In this document: positions 17,800 through 26,340 of the stretch, one piece after another | How the letters are laid out: each line of letters begins with the position of its first letter | Position numbering within the stretch: position 1 is the stretch's first letter | Assembly: GCF_014518425.1 (NCBI RefSeq) | Contig: NZ_JACVCU010000004.1 | Coordinates: 1-64,000, forward strand | Source: Terrabacter sp. MAHUQ-38 | GTDB taxonomy: Bacteria; Actinomycetota; Actinomycetes; Actinomycetales; Dermatophilaceae | DNA length: 64,000 nt | Direction: 5' to 3' | The notes under the pieces: model-generated | Seen by the model: the letters and a program-made list of their open reading frames with translations, nothing else | Databases searched by the model: none | What the model was told of the DNA's origin: nothing | Made by a program: the position numbers and the translations under genes

Positions 17800-18978
17800 A
17801 TGTTCGAGCTCAGCCAGGACCATGAGGACTTCCGCAGGGTCGTCCGCGACTTCGCCGAGAAGGAGGTCGCGCCCAACATCGCCAAGTGGGACGCCGCCTC
17901 GCACTTCCCCACCGACCTCGTGCCCAAGATGGGCGACCTCGGTCTCTTCGGGCTCGTCGTCCCGGAGGAGTACGGCGGCGCCGGGACTGCGGGGGACTTC
18001 ACAAGCCTCTGCGTCGCGATCGAGGAGCTCGGCCGGGTCGACCAGTCCATCGGCATCACGCTCTCCGCCGGCGTGGGCCTTGGCATCAACCCGATCCTGA
18101 CCTACGGCGACGAGGAGCAGAAGCAGCGATTCCTGCCCGACCTCGTCTCGGGCCGCGCGCTCGCCGGGTTCGGCCTCACCGAGCCCGAAGCCGGTTCGGA
18201 CGCCGCCGCCACCCGCACGCGGGCCGTCCGCGACGGCGACGAGTGGGTCATCAACGGCGCCAAGGCCTTCATCACGAACTCCGGCACCGACATCACGTCC
18301 GTCGTAACCGTCACCGCCCGCACCGGCACCAACGAGGACGGCTCGCCGCAGCTCTCGGCCATCATGGTCCCGGCCGGAACCCCCGGCTTCGTCGTCGAGC
18401 CGGCGTACCACAAGCTCGGTTGGCACGTGTCCGACACCCACGGCCTCACCTTCGAGGACTGCCGGGTCCCGGTCGGCAACCTCCTCGGCAACGAGGGCGA
18501 GGGCTTCAAGCAGTTCCTCAAGACCCTCGACGACGGTCGCATCGCCATCTCCGCGCTCGCCGTCGGCTGCGCGCAGGCCTGCCTCGAGCTCGCGACCGAC
18601 TACGCGAAGACGCGGACGGCGTTCGGCCGGCCCATCGGGGCCAACCAGGGCGTCTCGTTCCAGCTCGCCGACCTGGCCGTCATGGTGGAGGGCGCCCGGC
18701 TGCTCACCTACAAGGCGGCTTGGCTCAAGGACGAGCTGCACGCCGGAAAGCGCTCCGTCTCGGAGGTCAAGCAGGCGGCCGCCATCGCCAAGCTGTACTC
18801 CACCGAGGCGGCCGTGAAGGCCACCCGCACGGCCACTCAGGTCTTCGGCGGCAACGGCTTCATGGAGGAGTACCCCGTGGCCCGGTTCTACCGTGACGCA
18901 AAGATCCTCGAGATCGGGGAGGGCACCTCAGAGGTGCAGCGCATGCTCATCGCCCGCGGGCTGGGGCTCCCCGCATGA
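17800..18978 (+). CDS. Acyl-CoA dehydrogenase
   Basis: The 392-residue FAD enzyme oxidises an acyl-CoA to the trans-2-enoyl-CoA. Signature pieces are GFGLTEPEAGSDAAATRT, NGAKAFITNSG, ATQVFGGNGFMEEYPVARFYRDAKI and EIGEGTSEVQRML, where Glu374 occupies the catalytic position of short/medium-chain enzymes; isovaleryl-CoA dehydrogenases normally have a small residue there. So despite the LiuR-like operator the substrate may be a straight or methyl-branched short acyl-CoA. The ATG at 17800 has AGGAG eight bases upstream. The gene overlaps the carboxyltransferase gene (ATGA), so both are co-expressed. Confidence 0.93.
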   Translation: MFELSQDHEDFRRVVRDFAEKEVAPNIAKWDAASHFPTDLVPKMGDLGLFGLVVPEEYGGAGTAGDFTSLCVAIEELGRVDQSIGITLSAGVGLGINPILTYGDEEQKQRFLPDLVSGRALAGFGLTEPEAGSDAAATRTRAVRDGDEWVINGAKAFITNSGTDITSVVTVTARTGTNEDGSPQLSAIMVPAGTPGFVVEPAYHKLGWHVSDTHGLTFEDCRVPVGNLLGNEGEGFKQFLKTLDDGRIAISALAVGCAQACLELATDYAKTRTAFGRPIGANQGVSFQLADLAVMVEGARLLTYKAAWLKDELHAGKRSVSEVKQAAAIAKLYSTEAAVKATRTATQVFGGNGFMEEYPVARFYRDAKILEIGEGTSEVQRMLIARGLGLPA

Positions 18979-20534
18979 GCGGAGCCGCCCCGCACGGTGA
19001 CCCGCGGGTCGCCGACGTCCGCGCGCGGCTGGCAGCCGCCCACGCCGCGTCCGCGAGCGCCCCCGAGAAGGCCATGGCCAAGCTCGACGCCCAGGGCAAG
19101 ATCTACGTCCGCGACCGCATCGCCCTGCTCTTCGACGAGGGCTCGTTCGTCGAGGACGGCCGCTACGCCAACGCCCTCCAGCCGGGCCTGCCGGCCGACG
19201 GCGTCGTCACCGGGCGCGGCACGGTCGACGGCCGACCGGCGATCGTCATCGCGAACGACCCAACCGTCAAGGCGGGCTCGTGGGGGGCGCGCACCGTCGA
19301 GAAGATCGTCCGCGCCACCGAGATGGCCCTGCGCGAGGAGCTGCCGGTCTTCTGGTTCGTCGACTCGGCGGGTGCCCGGATCACCGACCAGGTCGAGATG
19401 TTCCCAGGTCGCCGCGGCGCCGGTCGCATCTTCCACAACCAGGTCGCGCTGTCCGGCAAGGTGCCGCAGATCTGCTGCCTCTTCGGTCCGAGCGCGGCGG
19501 GTGGCGCCTACATCCCGAGCTTCTGCGACCTCATCATCATGGTCGAGGGCAACGCGTCGATGTACCTGGGCAGCCCCCGCATGGCCGAGATGGTCGTCGG
19601 TGAGAAGGTCTCCCTCGAGGAGATGGGTGGCGCCCGCATGCACTGCACGGTCTCCGGGGTCGGCGACCTGCTCGCCCACGACGACCCTGAGGCCATCGAG
19701 CTCGCCAAGCTCTACTTCTCCTACGTGCCCGGGAGCTGGCGCGACCACCCGCCGACGTATGCCGCCGAGGAGCCGGCCTCTCCGCTGACGCGCCAGACAG
19801 TTCCGGAGCGCGAGTCCGTGCCCTTCGACATCCATGACGTCATCGACGGACTCGTCGACGACGACTCCTTCTTCGAGCTCAAGCCACTCTGGGCGGGCGA
19901 GCTGGTTATCGGCTTCGGCCGCCTCGAGGGGCAGACCGTCGGCCTCGTCGCCAACAACTCGATGGTCAAGGGTGGCGTGCTGTTCACCGACAGCGCCGAC
20001 AAGGCCGCCCGCTTCATCTGGCTCTGCGACGCGTTCAACATCCCGCTGGTCTACCTCGCCGACGTCCCCGGCTTCATGATCGGCTCCGAGGTCGAGCGCG
20101 GCGGCATCATCCGCCACGGCGCGAAGATGGTCAGCGCCGTGTCGTCCGCGACGGTGCCGCAGTTCTGCGTGGTCGTCCGCAAGGCCTACGGAGCCGGCCT
20201 CTATGCCATGGGCGGCCCCGGCTTCGGGCCCGACGCGACGATCGCTCTCCCGACGGCACGCATCGCCGTCATGGGCCCGGAGGCAGCCGTCAACGCCGTG
20301 TACGCCAACAAGATCGCCGAGATCGAGGACTCGGACGAGCAGGCACGGTTCGTCGCGGACCGCCGCCGCGAGTACGAGGAGGACGTCGACATCGAGCGGC
20401 TGGCCGCCGATCTGGTGCTCGACTCCATCATCGAGGCGGATGAACTGCGCTCGGACCTCGTGCACCGTCTGGCTTATGCTTCCCGGCGTGACCGTCACTT
20501 CAGCGAGCGCCGACGCTCCGTCCCGCCGGTCTGA
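18975..20534 (+). CDS. Acyl-CoA carboxylase beta (carboxyltransferase) subunit
   Basis: The 519-residue protein has the two crotonase-like halves of a carboxyltransferase, with acyl-CoA oxyanion motif GPSAAGGAYIPSF in the first and carboxybiotin motif RKAYGAGLYAMGGPGFGPD in the second. It transfers carboxyl from the biotin of an alpha chain to an acyl-CoA. The sequence differs clearly from the propionyl-type subunit at 26337-27980. Coupled to an acyl-CoA dehydrogenase gene under a LiuR-like operator, it could act on an enoyl-CoA such as methylcrotonyl-CoA, but the substrate is not established. No alpha chain is adjacent; the one at 12441-14234 may serve it. Confidence 0.9.
   Translation: MSGAAPHGDPRVADVRARLAAAHAASASAPEKAMAKLDAQGKIYVRDRIALLFDEGSFVEDGRYANALQPGLPADGVVTGRGTVDGRPAIVIANDPTVKAGSWGARTVEKIVRATEMALREELPVFWFVDSAGARITDQVEMFPGRRGAGRIFHNQVALSGKVPQICCLFGPSAAGGAYIPSFCDLIIMVEGNASMYLGSPRMAEMVVGEKVSLEEMGGARMHCTVSGVGDLLAHDDPEAIELAKLYFSYVPGSWRDHPPTYAAEEPASPLTRQTVPERESVPFDIHDVIDGLVDDDSFFELKPLWAGELVIGFGRLEGQTVGLVANNSMVKGGVLFTDSADKAARFIWLCDAFNIPLVYLADVPGFMIGSEVERGGIIRHGAKMVSAVSSATVPQFCVVVRKAYGAGLYAMGGPGFGPDATIALPTARIAVMGPEAAVNAVYANKIAEIEDSDEQARFVADRRREYEEDVDIERLAADLVLDSIIEADELRSDLVHRLAYASRRDRHFSERRRSVPPV
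20475..20480 (+). promoter_or_regulatory. -10 box inside the beta-subunit gene
   Basis: TATGCT lies within the 3' end of the carboxyltransferase gene, seven bases before the GTG at 20488. It would give the overlapping membrane glycosyltransferase gene its own leaderless transcript. Confidence 0.55.
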
Positions 20535-21795
20535 GCCGCGCCTCGGTCACCAGGTCGAGAACCCGGACCGAGAGGTCGAGTCCCGGACGCCGTTCTGGCG
20601 GCGTTTCCCGGTGTGGTTGCCCTTCGCGGTCTTCGGCATCTCACGGCTCTTCGTGTGGGTCGCCGCGACGTACCTGTCGCGCTACCAGATCCCGTTGCCC
20701 ATCGGCACGACGAACATCCGCATCTTCTACCCCTCGCCCGCCGACCCCGGCTACCTCGCGGTCATGACGGGCTGGGACGGCCAGTGGTACCGCGTCATCG
20801 CCGAGCAGGGCTACCCCGCAGTGCTGCCGCGCGTCGGCTGGGGCGGAATCGACATGAACCCGTGGGCCTTCTTCCCGGTGTTCCCGATGAGCGTCGGACT
20901 CATCATGAAGCTCACCGGGCTGCCGTTCGCCCTCGTCGCGCCCGCGCTGTCGACGGTCATCGGCTTCGTCGCGATGCACCTGCTCTTCAAGCTCGTCGAC
21001 CAGGCTGTCGGGCGCTGGGAGGCCATCGTCGCCGTCGTCGCGACGTGCTTCTTCATCGCGTCACCCGCCTTCTCCGCGTCGTACACCGAGTCGACCGCGC
21101 TCCTCGGCGTGGTCACCGTGCTGTGGCTGCTGCGCCGCCGGCAGTACTGGTGGGTCGCCGTGGCGCTGCTCGTGCTCTCGCTCAGCCGCAACGTCGTCAT
21201 CGCCATGGTCCCGGTCATCGTCGCCCACGCGGTCGTGCGCTGGCGGCAGGGTGACGAGGGGGCACACCCGAGACGCTTCCGCCTCGCGATGGCGGCCCTC
21301 GCGGCATACGCGGGCGTCCTGACCTGGCTCTGGCCGACCATCGTCACGATCGCGACGGACACTCCCAACGCGTACAACGACACGATGCGCGCCTGGAACA
21401 TCGAGACGAAGATCAAGCTCTACCTGTGGTGGAACCTGCTCTACGACTACTGGGGCGTCATCGGCCAGGTGGCCGGCGTGGCCGGCGTGGCCGGGTTCGC
21501 CTGGTTGATGCTCTCGAGGACCTCGTGGCGCTGGGGCCCGGAGATCTGGGGCTGGGCCGGCGCATACCCGGCCTACATCCTCCTCGTCACGAGCACGACG
21601 CCGAGCCGCGTGCGCTACGCGCTGCTCGCGTTCCCGATGACGCTCGTCATCGCCTGGTTCCTCAAGCTGCGCTGGTGGGGCCGCTACCGCTACTGGCTGC
21701 TCGGACTCATCGTGGTGGCCGGTGCGGCCCAGATGTGGTGGTGGACCGAGCACTACCTCGTCATCGAGAACCTCACCGACGACCTCTACCCCTGA
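20488..21795 (+). CDS. GT-C mannosyltransferase-like membrane protein
   Basis: The protein (about 435 residues) has roughly ten hydrophobic segments and the PIG-V/GT-C motif GWDGQWYRVIAEQGYP in the first large outer loop, with the likely catalytic Asp97. GT-C enzymes use polyprenyl-phosphate sugars on the outer face of the membrane; a polyprenyl-phosphomannose-dependent mannosyltransferase for lipoglycans or glycoproteins is the best guess. The start overlaps the carboxyltransferase gene by 47 bases; the GTG at 20488 is favoured by the -10 spacing, with an ATG at 20476 possible. Its 3' end overlaps the convergent maf gene by ten bases. A VAGVAGVAG triplet repeat sits near 21471-21495. Confidence 0.8.
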   Translation: MTVTSASADAPSRRSEPRLGHQVENPDREVESRTPFWRRFPVWLPFAVFGISRLFVWVAATYLSRYQIPLPIGTTNIRIFYPSPADPGYLAVMTGWDGQWYRVIAEQGYPAVLPRVGWGGIDMNPWAFFPVFPMSVGLIMKLTGLPFALVAPALSTVIGFVAMHLLFKLVDQAVGRWEAIVAVVATCFFIASPAFSASYTESTALLGVVTVLWLLRRRQYWWVAVALLVLSLSRNVVIAMVPVIVAHAVVRWRQGDEGAHPRRFRLAMAALAAYAGVLTWLWPTIVTIATDTPNAYNDTMRAWNIETKIKLYLWWNLLYDYWGVIGQVAGVAGVAGFAWLMLSRTSWRWGPEIWGWAGAYPAYILLVTSTTPSRVRYALLAFPMTLVIAWFLKLRWWGRYRYWLLGLIVVAGAAQMWWWTEHYLVIENLTDDLYP

Positions 21796-22457
21796 GCCGC
21801 GCCGACCCCGCCGACGACGTCGAACCACTCGACGCCCGCGTCGGCGAGCAGCTCGCGCAGCAGGGGCAGGGAGAGCCCGACGACGTTGTGGTGGTCGCCC
21901 TCGATGGCGGTGACGAACGCGCCGCCCAGACCGTCGATGGTGAACGCACCCGCGACCGCGAGCGGCTCGCCCGTGGCGACGTAGGCGTCGATCTCCTCGT
22001 CCGAGAGCTTCGCGAAGTGGACGGTCGTCGACGCGGTCGCCCCGAGGGTCGCGCCCCCCGCCCCGCGGTCGTCGACGAGCCAGTGACCCGTGTGGAGCAC
22101 CCCGGACCGGCCGCGCATCCGCCGCCAGCGCGACACGGCCTCGTCGGCGTCGGCGGGCTTGCCGTGGACCTCACCGTCGAGCTCGAGCACCGAGTCGCAG
22201 CCGATGACGACGGCGGCTTCGTCGACCCGGGCTGCGACGTCCTCTGCCTTGGCGCGGGCAAGCAGCAGGGCGATGTCGCCGGGTTCGAGCGGGCCGTAGC
22301 GCTCCGTCGCCTCGGCCACGGCGAGGTCCTCGTCGACGCTGCTCACGACGACGAGGGGCTCGATGCCGGCGGCGCGCAACGTCGTGCGCCGAGCGGGCGA
22401 CGCGGAGGCGAGGACGAGCTGGATGGCGGGCACGTAGGGAAGAGGGCTCGGCGGCAT
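21786..22457 (-). CDS. maf: Maf-family nucleoside triphosphate pyrophosphatase
   Basis: The 223-residue protein has the Maf signature [12 protein letters not shown] near the N-terminus, the metal-binding VIGCDSVLELDGEVHGKP motif and the usual C-terminal AGAFTIDGLG region. Maf proteins hydrolyse non-canonical or dTTP/UTP nucleotides and have been linked to septum formation. A TACGAT hexamer six bases before the ATG implies its own leaderless promoter, although the DUF885 gene lies 20 bases upstream on the same strand. Its conservation beside acyl-CoA carboxylase genes is shared with mycobacteria. Confidence 0.93.
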   Translation of the reverse strand: MPPSPLPYVPAIQLVLASASPARRTTLRAAGIEPLVVVSSVDEDLAVAEATERYGPLEPGDIALLLARAKAEDVAARVDEAAVVIGCDSVLELDGEVHGKPADADEAVSRWRRMRGRSGVLHTGHWLVDDRGAGGATLGATASTTVHFAKLSDEEIDAYVATGEPLAVAGAFTIDGLGGAFVTAIEGDHHNVVGLSLPLLRELLADAGVEWFDVVGGVGAAQG

Positions 22458-22463
22458 GCGGTC

Positions 22464-22469
22464 ATCGTA
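22464..22469 (-). promoter_or_regulatory. -10 box, leaderless start of maf
   Basis: TACGAT on the minus strand stands six bases before the ATG at 22457, in the short gap after the DUF885 gene. Confidence 0.55.
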
Positions 22470-22477
22470 GGCGGGTC

Positions 22478-24175
22478 TCAGATCTCCTCGAGGACGGCCG
22501 CTCGCAGGGTGTCGAGACCCACGCCGCCGATGTCGAGGGCACGGCGGTGGAACGCCTTGAGGTCGAACGAGTCGCCCTCGCGCTGCTTGAGCTCGTCACG
22601 CAGCTGCAGCCAGAGGCGCTCCCCGATCTTGTAGCTCGGGGCCTGACCGGGCCAGCCGAGGTAGCGGTTGAGCTCGAAGCGAAGGATCTTCTCGTCCATG
22701 AAGCCGTAGCGGGTCAGGTAGGTCCACGCCTTGTCGTAGTCCCATGCGCCACCGCCGACCTCGTCCGGCGCCTCGAACCCGCAGTGCACGCCGATGTCGA
22801 TGACGACGCGCGCGGCCCGAAGGGACTGTCCCGCAAGCCAACCCATGCGGTTGCCGGGATCGTCCATGTAACCGAGCTCGGCCATGAGGCGCTCGGCATA
22901 GAGCGCCCAGCCCTCGCCGTGGCCCGACGTCCACGACTCGAGGCGCCGCCACTTGTTGAGCAGCTCGGACCGGTAGACGGTCTGCGCGACCTGCAGGTGG
23001 TGCCCCGGGACGCCCTCGTGGTAGACGGTCGTCAGCTCGTTCCACGTCCTGAACTCGGTGTTGCCCTTGGGCACGGACCACCACATGCGGCCCGGACGGC
23101 TGAAGTCGTCGGAGGGCCCGGTGTAGTAGATGCCGCCGGTCTGGGTCGGCGCGATCATGCACTCGATCTTCTGGACGGGGCCGGGGATGTCGAAGTGGAC
23201 GTCCTTCAGGTCGGCGATCACCTCGTCGGCCCGCTCCTGCATCCACGCCCGGAGGGCATCCGTGCCGTGCAGGTGGTACCTCTCGTCGGCATCGAGCAGC
23301 TCGACGCCGCGCTCGACGTCGGCGCCCGGCTCGAGGCCCTCGGCGATCTCCTTCATCTGGGCGTGGAGGTGGGCGACCTCCTGCTGCCCCCAGCGGTAGG
23401 TCTCCTCGAGGTCGACCGCGGCGCCGAGGAAGTAGCGCGACTCGAGCTGGTAACGCTCGATGCCGCAGGCGTCGGCCTCGGGCGCGTGCGGCAGCAGCTC
23501 ACGCTCGAGCCAGCTCGCGATGTCGCCGTATGCACTCGCGGCCGCCGCGGCGGCAGTGGCGAGCTGCTCCTTGACCTCGCCCACGAGCGGCTCGTCGCCG
23601 ACGGTCGCACCGGAGACGACCTTGGCGAAGTAGCCGTCGTCGGCCACGAGATCGCGCGACTGCTCGGCGCACGCGGTGACCTGGCGTCGCGGCGAGACCT
23701 GGCCGCGCTCCCGGGCGAGCAGCAGCGACTCCTTGTAGCCCTCGAGAGCCTCCGGGATCTTGCCCATGCGCACCGCGAAGGTGCGCCAGTCGGCCTCCGT
23801 CGCGTGTGGCATGAGATCGAAGACGTCGCGCACGGCCTGGAGCGGCGACGCGAGGACGTTGAGCGACATCTCGTCGAGCCCGGCGGCATACCGGTCCTCG
23901 GAGAGCTGGAGGCGCTCGGTCATCGCGACGACCGTCACCCGGTCGACGTCGTCGGCGGGGGTGGCGGACGCGAGCTCGGAGAGGGTCGCCCGTCGCAGCT
24001 CGGAGGCGGCGGCGTTGCCCGCCGGGGACAGGTCATCGAGGTCTTCCTCGCGTCCGGGCACGCCGAGGTAGGTGGCGCTGATCGGGCTGAGGGCGACGGC
24101 TGCGTCGAAGTACGACTCCGCGATGCGGTCGACGTCGGTCTGGGGTCGCGCGGTCTGCGCGCTGCTGTCAGTCAC
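22478..24175 (-). CDS. DUF885 family metallopeptidase-like protein
   Basis: The protein of about 565 residues belongs to the DUF885 family, which shows a putative zinc-peptidase motif. HEGVPGHH (His386, Glu387, His392/393) and a downstream GHGEGWALYAERLM with another conserved Glu are both present. No signal peptide is seen, so it is probably cytoplasmic. I chose the GTG at 24175 because it follows TACGTT by six bases; a long open extension upstream would run into the kinase gene region. Substrate is unknown; a role in peptide turnover is a guess from the family. Confidence 0.85.
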   Translation of the reverse strand: MTDSSAQTARPQTDVDRIAESYFDAAVALSPISATYLGVPGREEDLDDLSPAGNAAASELRRATLSELASATPADDVDRVTVVAMTERLQLSEDRYAAGLDEMSLNVLASPLQAVRDVFDLMPHATEADWRTFAVRMGKIPEALEGYKESLLLARERGQVSPRRQVTACAEQSRDLVADDGYFAKVVSGATVGDEPLVGEVKEQLATAAAAAASAYGDIASWLERELLPHAPEADACGIERYQLESRYFLGAAVDLEETYRWGQQEVAHLHAQMKEIAEGLEPGADVERGVELLDADERYHLHGTDALRAWMQERADEVIADLKDVHFDIPGPVQKIECMIAPTQTGGIYYTGPSDDFSRPGRMWWSVPKGNTEFRTWNELTTVYHEGVPGHHLQVAQTVYRSELLNKWRRLESWTSGHGEGWALYAERLMAELGYMDDPGNRMGWLAGQSLRAARVVIDIGVHCGFEAPDEVGGGAWDYDKAWTYLTRYGFMDEKILRFELNRYLGWPGQAPSYKIGERLWLQLRDELKQREGDSFDLKAFHRRALDIGGVGLDTLRAAVLEEI

Positions 24176-24181
24176 CCGGCG

Positions 24182-24187
24182 AACGTA
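24182..24187 (-). promoter_or_regulatory. -10 box, leaderless start of the DUF885 gene
   Basis: TACGTT on the minus strand lies six bases before the GTG at 24175. Confidence 0.55.
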
Positions 24188-24239
24188 ATCGAGCGCGGAC
24201 CCGCAGGCCAGCCGATTGCGGGCCGTGGCGTGGCCGGCC

Positions 24240-25949
24240 TCAGTCGTTCTTGCCGGTGTCGCCCTTGCTGTCGTCGTCGGCGGAGCCGCCGGACACGACG
24301 AGCACGACGACCCCGTCGGACGTCGGCGCACCGACGGCGGGCCACGTGCCCACGACCTGGCCCTCGGCGGCATCGGAGGCGATCGTCACCCGCGTCACGC
24401 GCAGACCCTTCTCGGGCTCGAGGAGCGAGGCCGCCTGCTTCGCGTCCGAGCCCACGAGGCCCTGCGGCACGACGAACGAGGTGTTGGCCTCGTCGGGCGC
24501 GTGGGCACGGCTGACGACGAGAGCGACGGTCTGGCCCGGTGTCATCGGCTCACCCTCGGCGGGGAAGGTCCCCAGGACCTCGCCCTCCGGACTGGTCGAG
24601 CGCACGAGCACCCACCGGACGTTGACGCCGTTGCTGATGAGCTCCTTGACGGCGGCCTCACGCGGCTGACCGACGATGCCGCTGGGCACCGTGGAGCCGT
24701 CCGCATCGGCAGTGGTCGTCGGGGGCGTCGACGGCGCCGGGGTCGGCGAGCTCGCCGACCTGTTGGTGCCGGACGCGCCCGGCGTGGCGCGGTCGGGGCC
24801 CGAGAGCAGCACGAAGACGAGGGCCGCGACGAGGGCCAGCACGACGACGACGAGCACCCACACGATGGCGCTCGGCCCGGTCCTGCGACCTCGGCGCTCG
24901 TTCGTGGACCGGCGCAAGCCGGGGGCGGGGGTCCGGTCAGCCGCTGGGGTCGCGGCGGAGCGCACGGCCTCGGCACCGGACGGCGCGGCCTGGAAGGCGG
25001 CCGTGGCGCGAGCCGCAGGGCTGGGGGCGTCGACCGCCGAGAGGGCCGCCGTGCTCGCGCCCACGCCGAGGACCGAGGTCGCCGCGCCGAGGGGCAGGGC
25101 CCGCGTCGCCGCGTCGGCTCCCGGCTCGCGACGGCGCAGGGCCTGCGCCATGGCCGCGGCGTCCGGATAGCGGTCGCCCGGCGCCTTCGCCGTGGCTCGG
25201 GCGACGACCTCGTCGAGGTCGTCGGGCAGGCCGGGCACGCACGAGCTCGGCGACGGGACCGGCTCGTCGAGGTGACGCATCGCGATCGCGACGGGCGTGT
25301 CGCCGTCGAAGGGCACGGCTCCGGTGAGCATGTGGAAGAGCAGGATCCCGAGCGAGTAGAGGTCGGACGCCGGGCTCGTCGTCGCGCCGCGGGCCTGCTC
25401 GGGCGAGATGTAGGCGGCGGTCCCCATCACCGTGCCCGTGTCGGTGAGCGAGGCCTGGCCGAGCGCCTGGGCGATGCCGAAGTCGGTGACCTTGACGGTG
25501 CCGTCGGGACGGACCATGACGTTGCCGGGCTTGATGTCGCGGTGCACGACGCCGGCCCGGTGCGCCACCCCGAGCGCTGAGCAGACCTGCTCGGCGATGC
25601 GGACCGCGTCGACCGGGGTGATCCGGCCACGCTCCCGGAGCAGCCGCGCCAGGTCGGTGCCGTCGACGTGCTCCATGACGATGAAGTGGGAGGAACCGTC
25701 GACGTCGTAGTCGTACACCTGCGCGATGTTGGGGTGCGCCAGGGCAGCGGCCGTGAGGGCCTCGCGACGGAACCGCTCGACGAAGTCGGGGGAGTCGGCG
25801 AACTCCGGGGCCAGCACCTTGACCGCGACCGTGCGTCCGAGACGCTCGTCGGTCGCGAGGTGGACCTCTCCCATGCCGCCGATGGCGATGCGCTCACGCA
25901 GCGTGTAGCGCTGGGCGAGGCGGACCACGGCGGACGAGTCGACGGACAT
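24240..25949 (-). CDS. PASTA-domain Ser/Thr protein kinase
   Basis: The 569-residue protein is a Hanks-type membrane kinase. It has the glycine loop IGGMGEVHLA, the VAVK lysine (Lys44), the catalytic loop HRDIKPGN (136-143), DFG (156-158) and the APE-equivalent SPEQARG. An Ala/Pro-rich juxtamembrane linker leads to one transmembrane helix at 361-383 and two outside PASTA repeats (about 420-481 and 492-553). PASTA repeats bind peptidoglycan fragments or lipid II, so it likely senses cell-wall state. The domain count is lower than in PknB. It has its own -10 box; the preceding accE gene ends about 110 bases upstream. Confidence 0.95.
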   Translation of the reverse strand: MSVDSSAVVRLAQRYTLRERIAIGGMGEVHLATDERLGRTVAVKVLAPEFADSPDFVERFRREALTAAALAHPNIAQVYDYDVDGSSHFIVMEHVDGTDLARLLRERGRITPVDAVRIAEQVCSALGVAHRAGVVHRDIKPGNVMVRPDGTVKVTDFGIAQALGQASLTDTGTVMGTAAYISPEQARGATTSPASDLYSLGILLFHMLTGAVPFDGDTPVAIAMRHLDEPVPSPSSCVPGLPDDLDEVVARATAKAPGDRYPDAAAMAQALRRREPGADAATRALPLGAATSVLGVGASTAALSAVDAPSPAARATAAFQAAPSGAEAVRSAATPAADRTPAPGLRRSTNERRGRRTGPSAIVWVLVVVVLALVAALVFVLLSGPDRATPGASGTNRSASSPTPAPSTPPTTTADADGSTVPSGIVGQPREAAVKELISNGVNVRWVLVRSTSPEGEVLGTFPAEGEPMTPGQTVALVVSRAHAPDEANTSFVVPQGLVGSDAKQAASLLEPEKGLRVTRVTIASDAAEGQVVGTWPAVGAPTSDGVVVLVVSGGSADDDSKGDTGKND

Positions 25950-25957
25950 GAGCGAAA

Positions 25958-25963
25958 AGCCTA
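25958..25963 (-). promoter_or_regulatory. -10 box, leaderless start of the PASTA kinase gene
   Basis: TAGGCT on the minus strand stands eight bases before the ATG at 25949. Confidence 0.55.
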
Positions 25964-26058
25964 GGGGAGGGAGCGGTGTGTCGGCCAACCGAGCCAGGGT
26001 GTGGACCCGTCGACCGGGGCCGCCGCGTGCGGGAGAGCCTGCGGTGGGCCGGCGCTGG

Positions 26059-26340
26059 TCACCGCGGCAGGCCGCTGGCGCGCCAGCCGCCACTCGCGCG
26101 GGAGGGCCCGACGAGCCGCCACGACGGGTCGGACCACGCCGAGCGCGGGTGGTCGTCCGCACCTGCCGGCTCACCGCCGCCGACGGCGCTGAGCACGGCG
26201 ACGAGGGCCGCGACCTCCTCCGGCGTGGGGTTGCCGGACACCCGGATCGTCGGCGGCACGGTGGCCTCGGTGCCTGCTGCGCCGCCGGACGCGGGGGCCG
26301 TTCCGGCGCTCACACTGCTCACAGCGCTGACAGTGCTCAC
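26059..26340 (-). CDS. accE: Acyl-CoA carboxylase epsilon subunit
   Basis: The 93-residue protein ends with the pattern of actinobacterial acyl-CoA carboxylase epsilon subunits: a [17 protein letters not shown] helix, then [10 protein letters not shown] and a final [10 protein letters not shown]. These small proteins stabilise or activate AccA3-AccD5 complexes. The GTG at 26340 overlaps the stop codon of the beta subunit (GTGA). The first 12 codons form a (Val-Ser-X)4 repeat, [12 protein letters not shown], with three GTG codons, so the true start could be any of them. Neighbour and size agree with mycobacterial accE5 next to accD5. Confidence 0.88.
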   Translation of the reverse strand: MSTVSAVSSVSAGTAPASGGAAGTEATVPPTIRVSGNPTPEEVAALVAVLSAVGGGEPAGADDHPRSAWSDPSWRLVGPSRASGGWRASGLPR

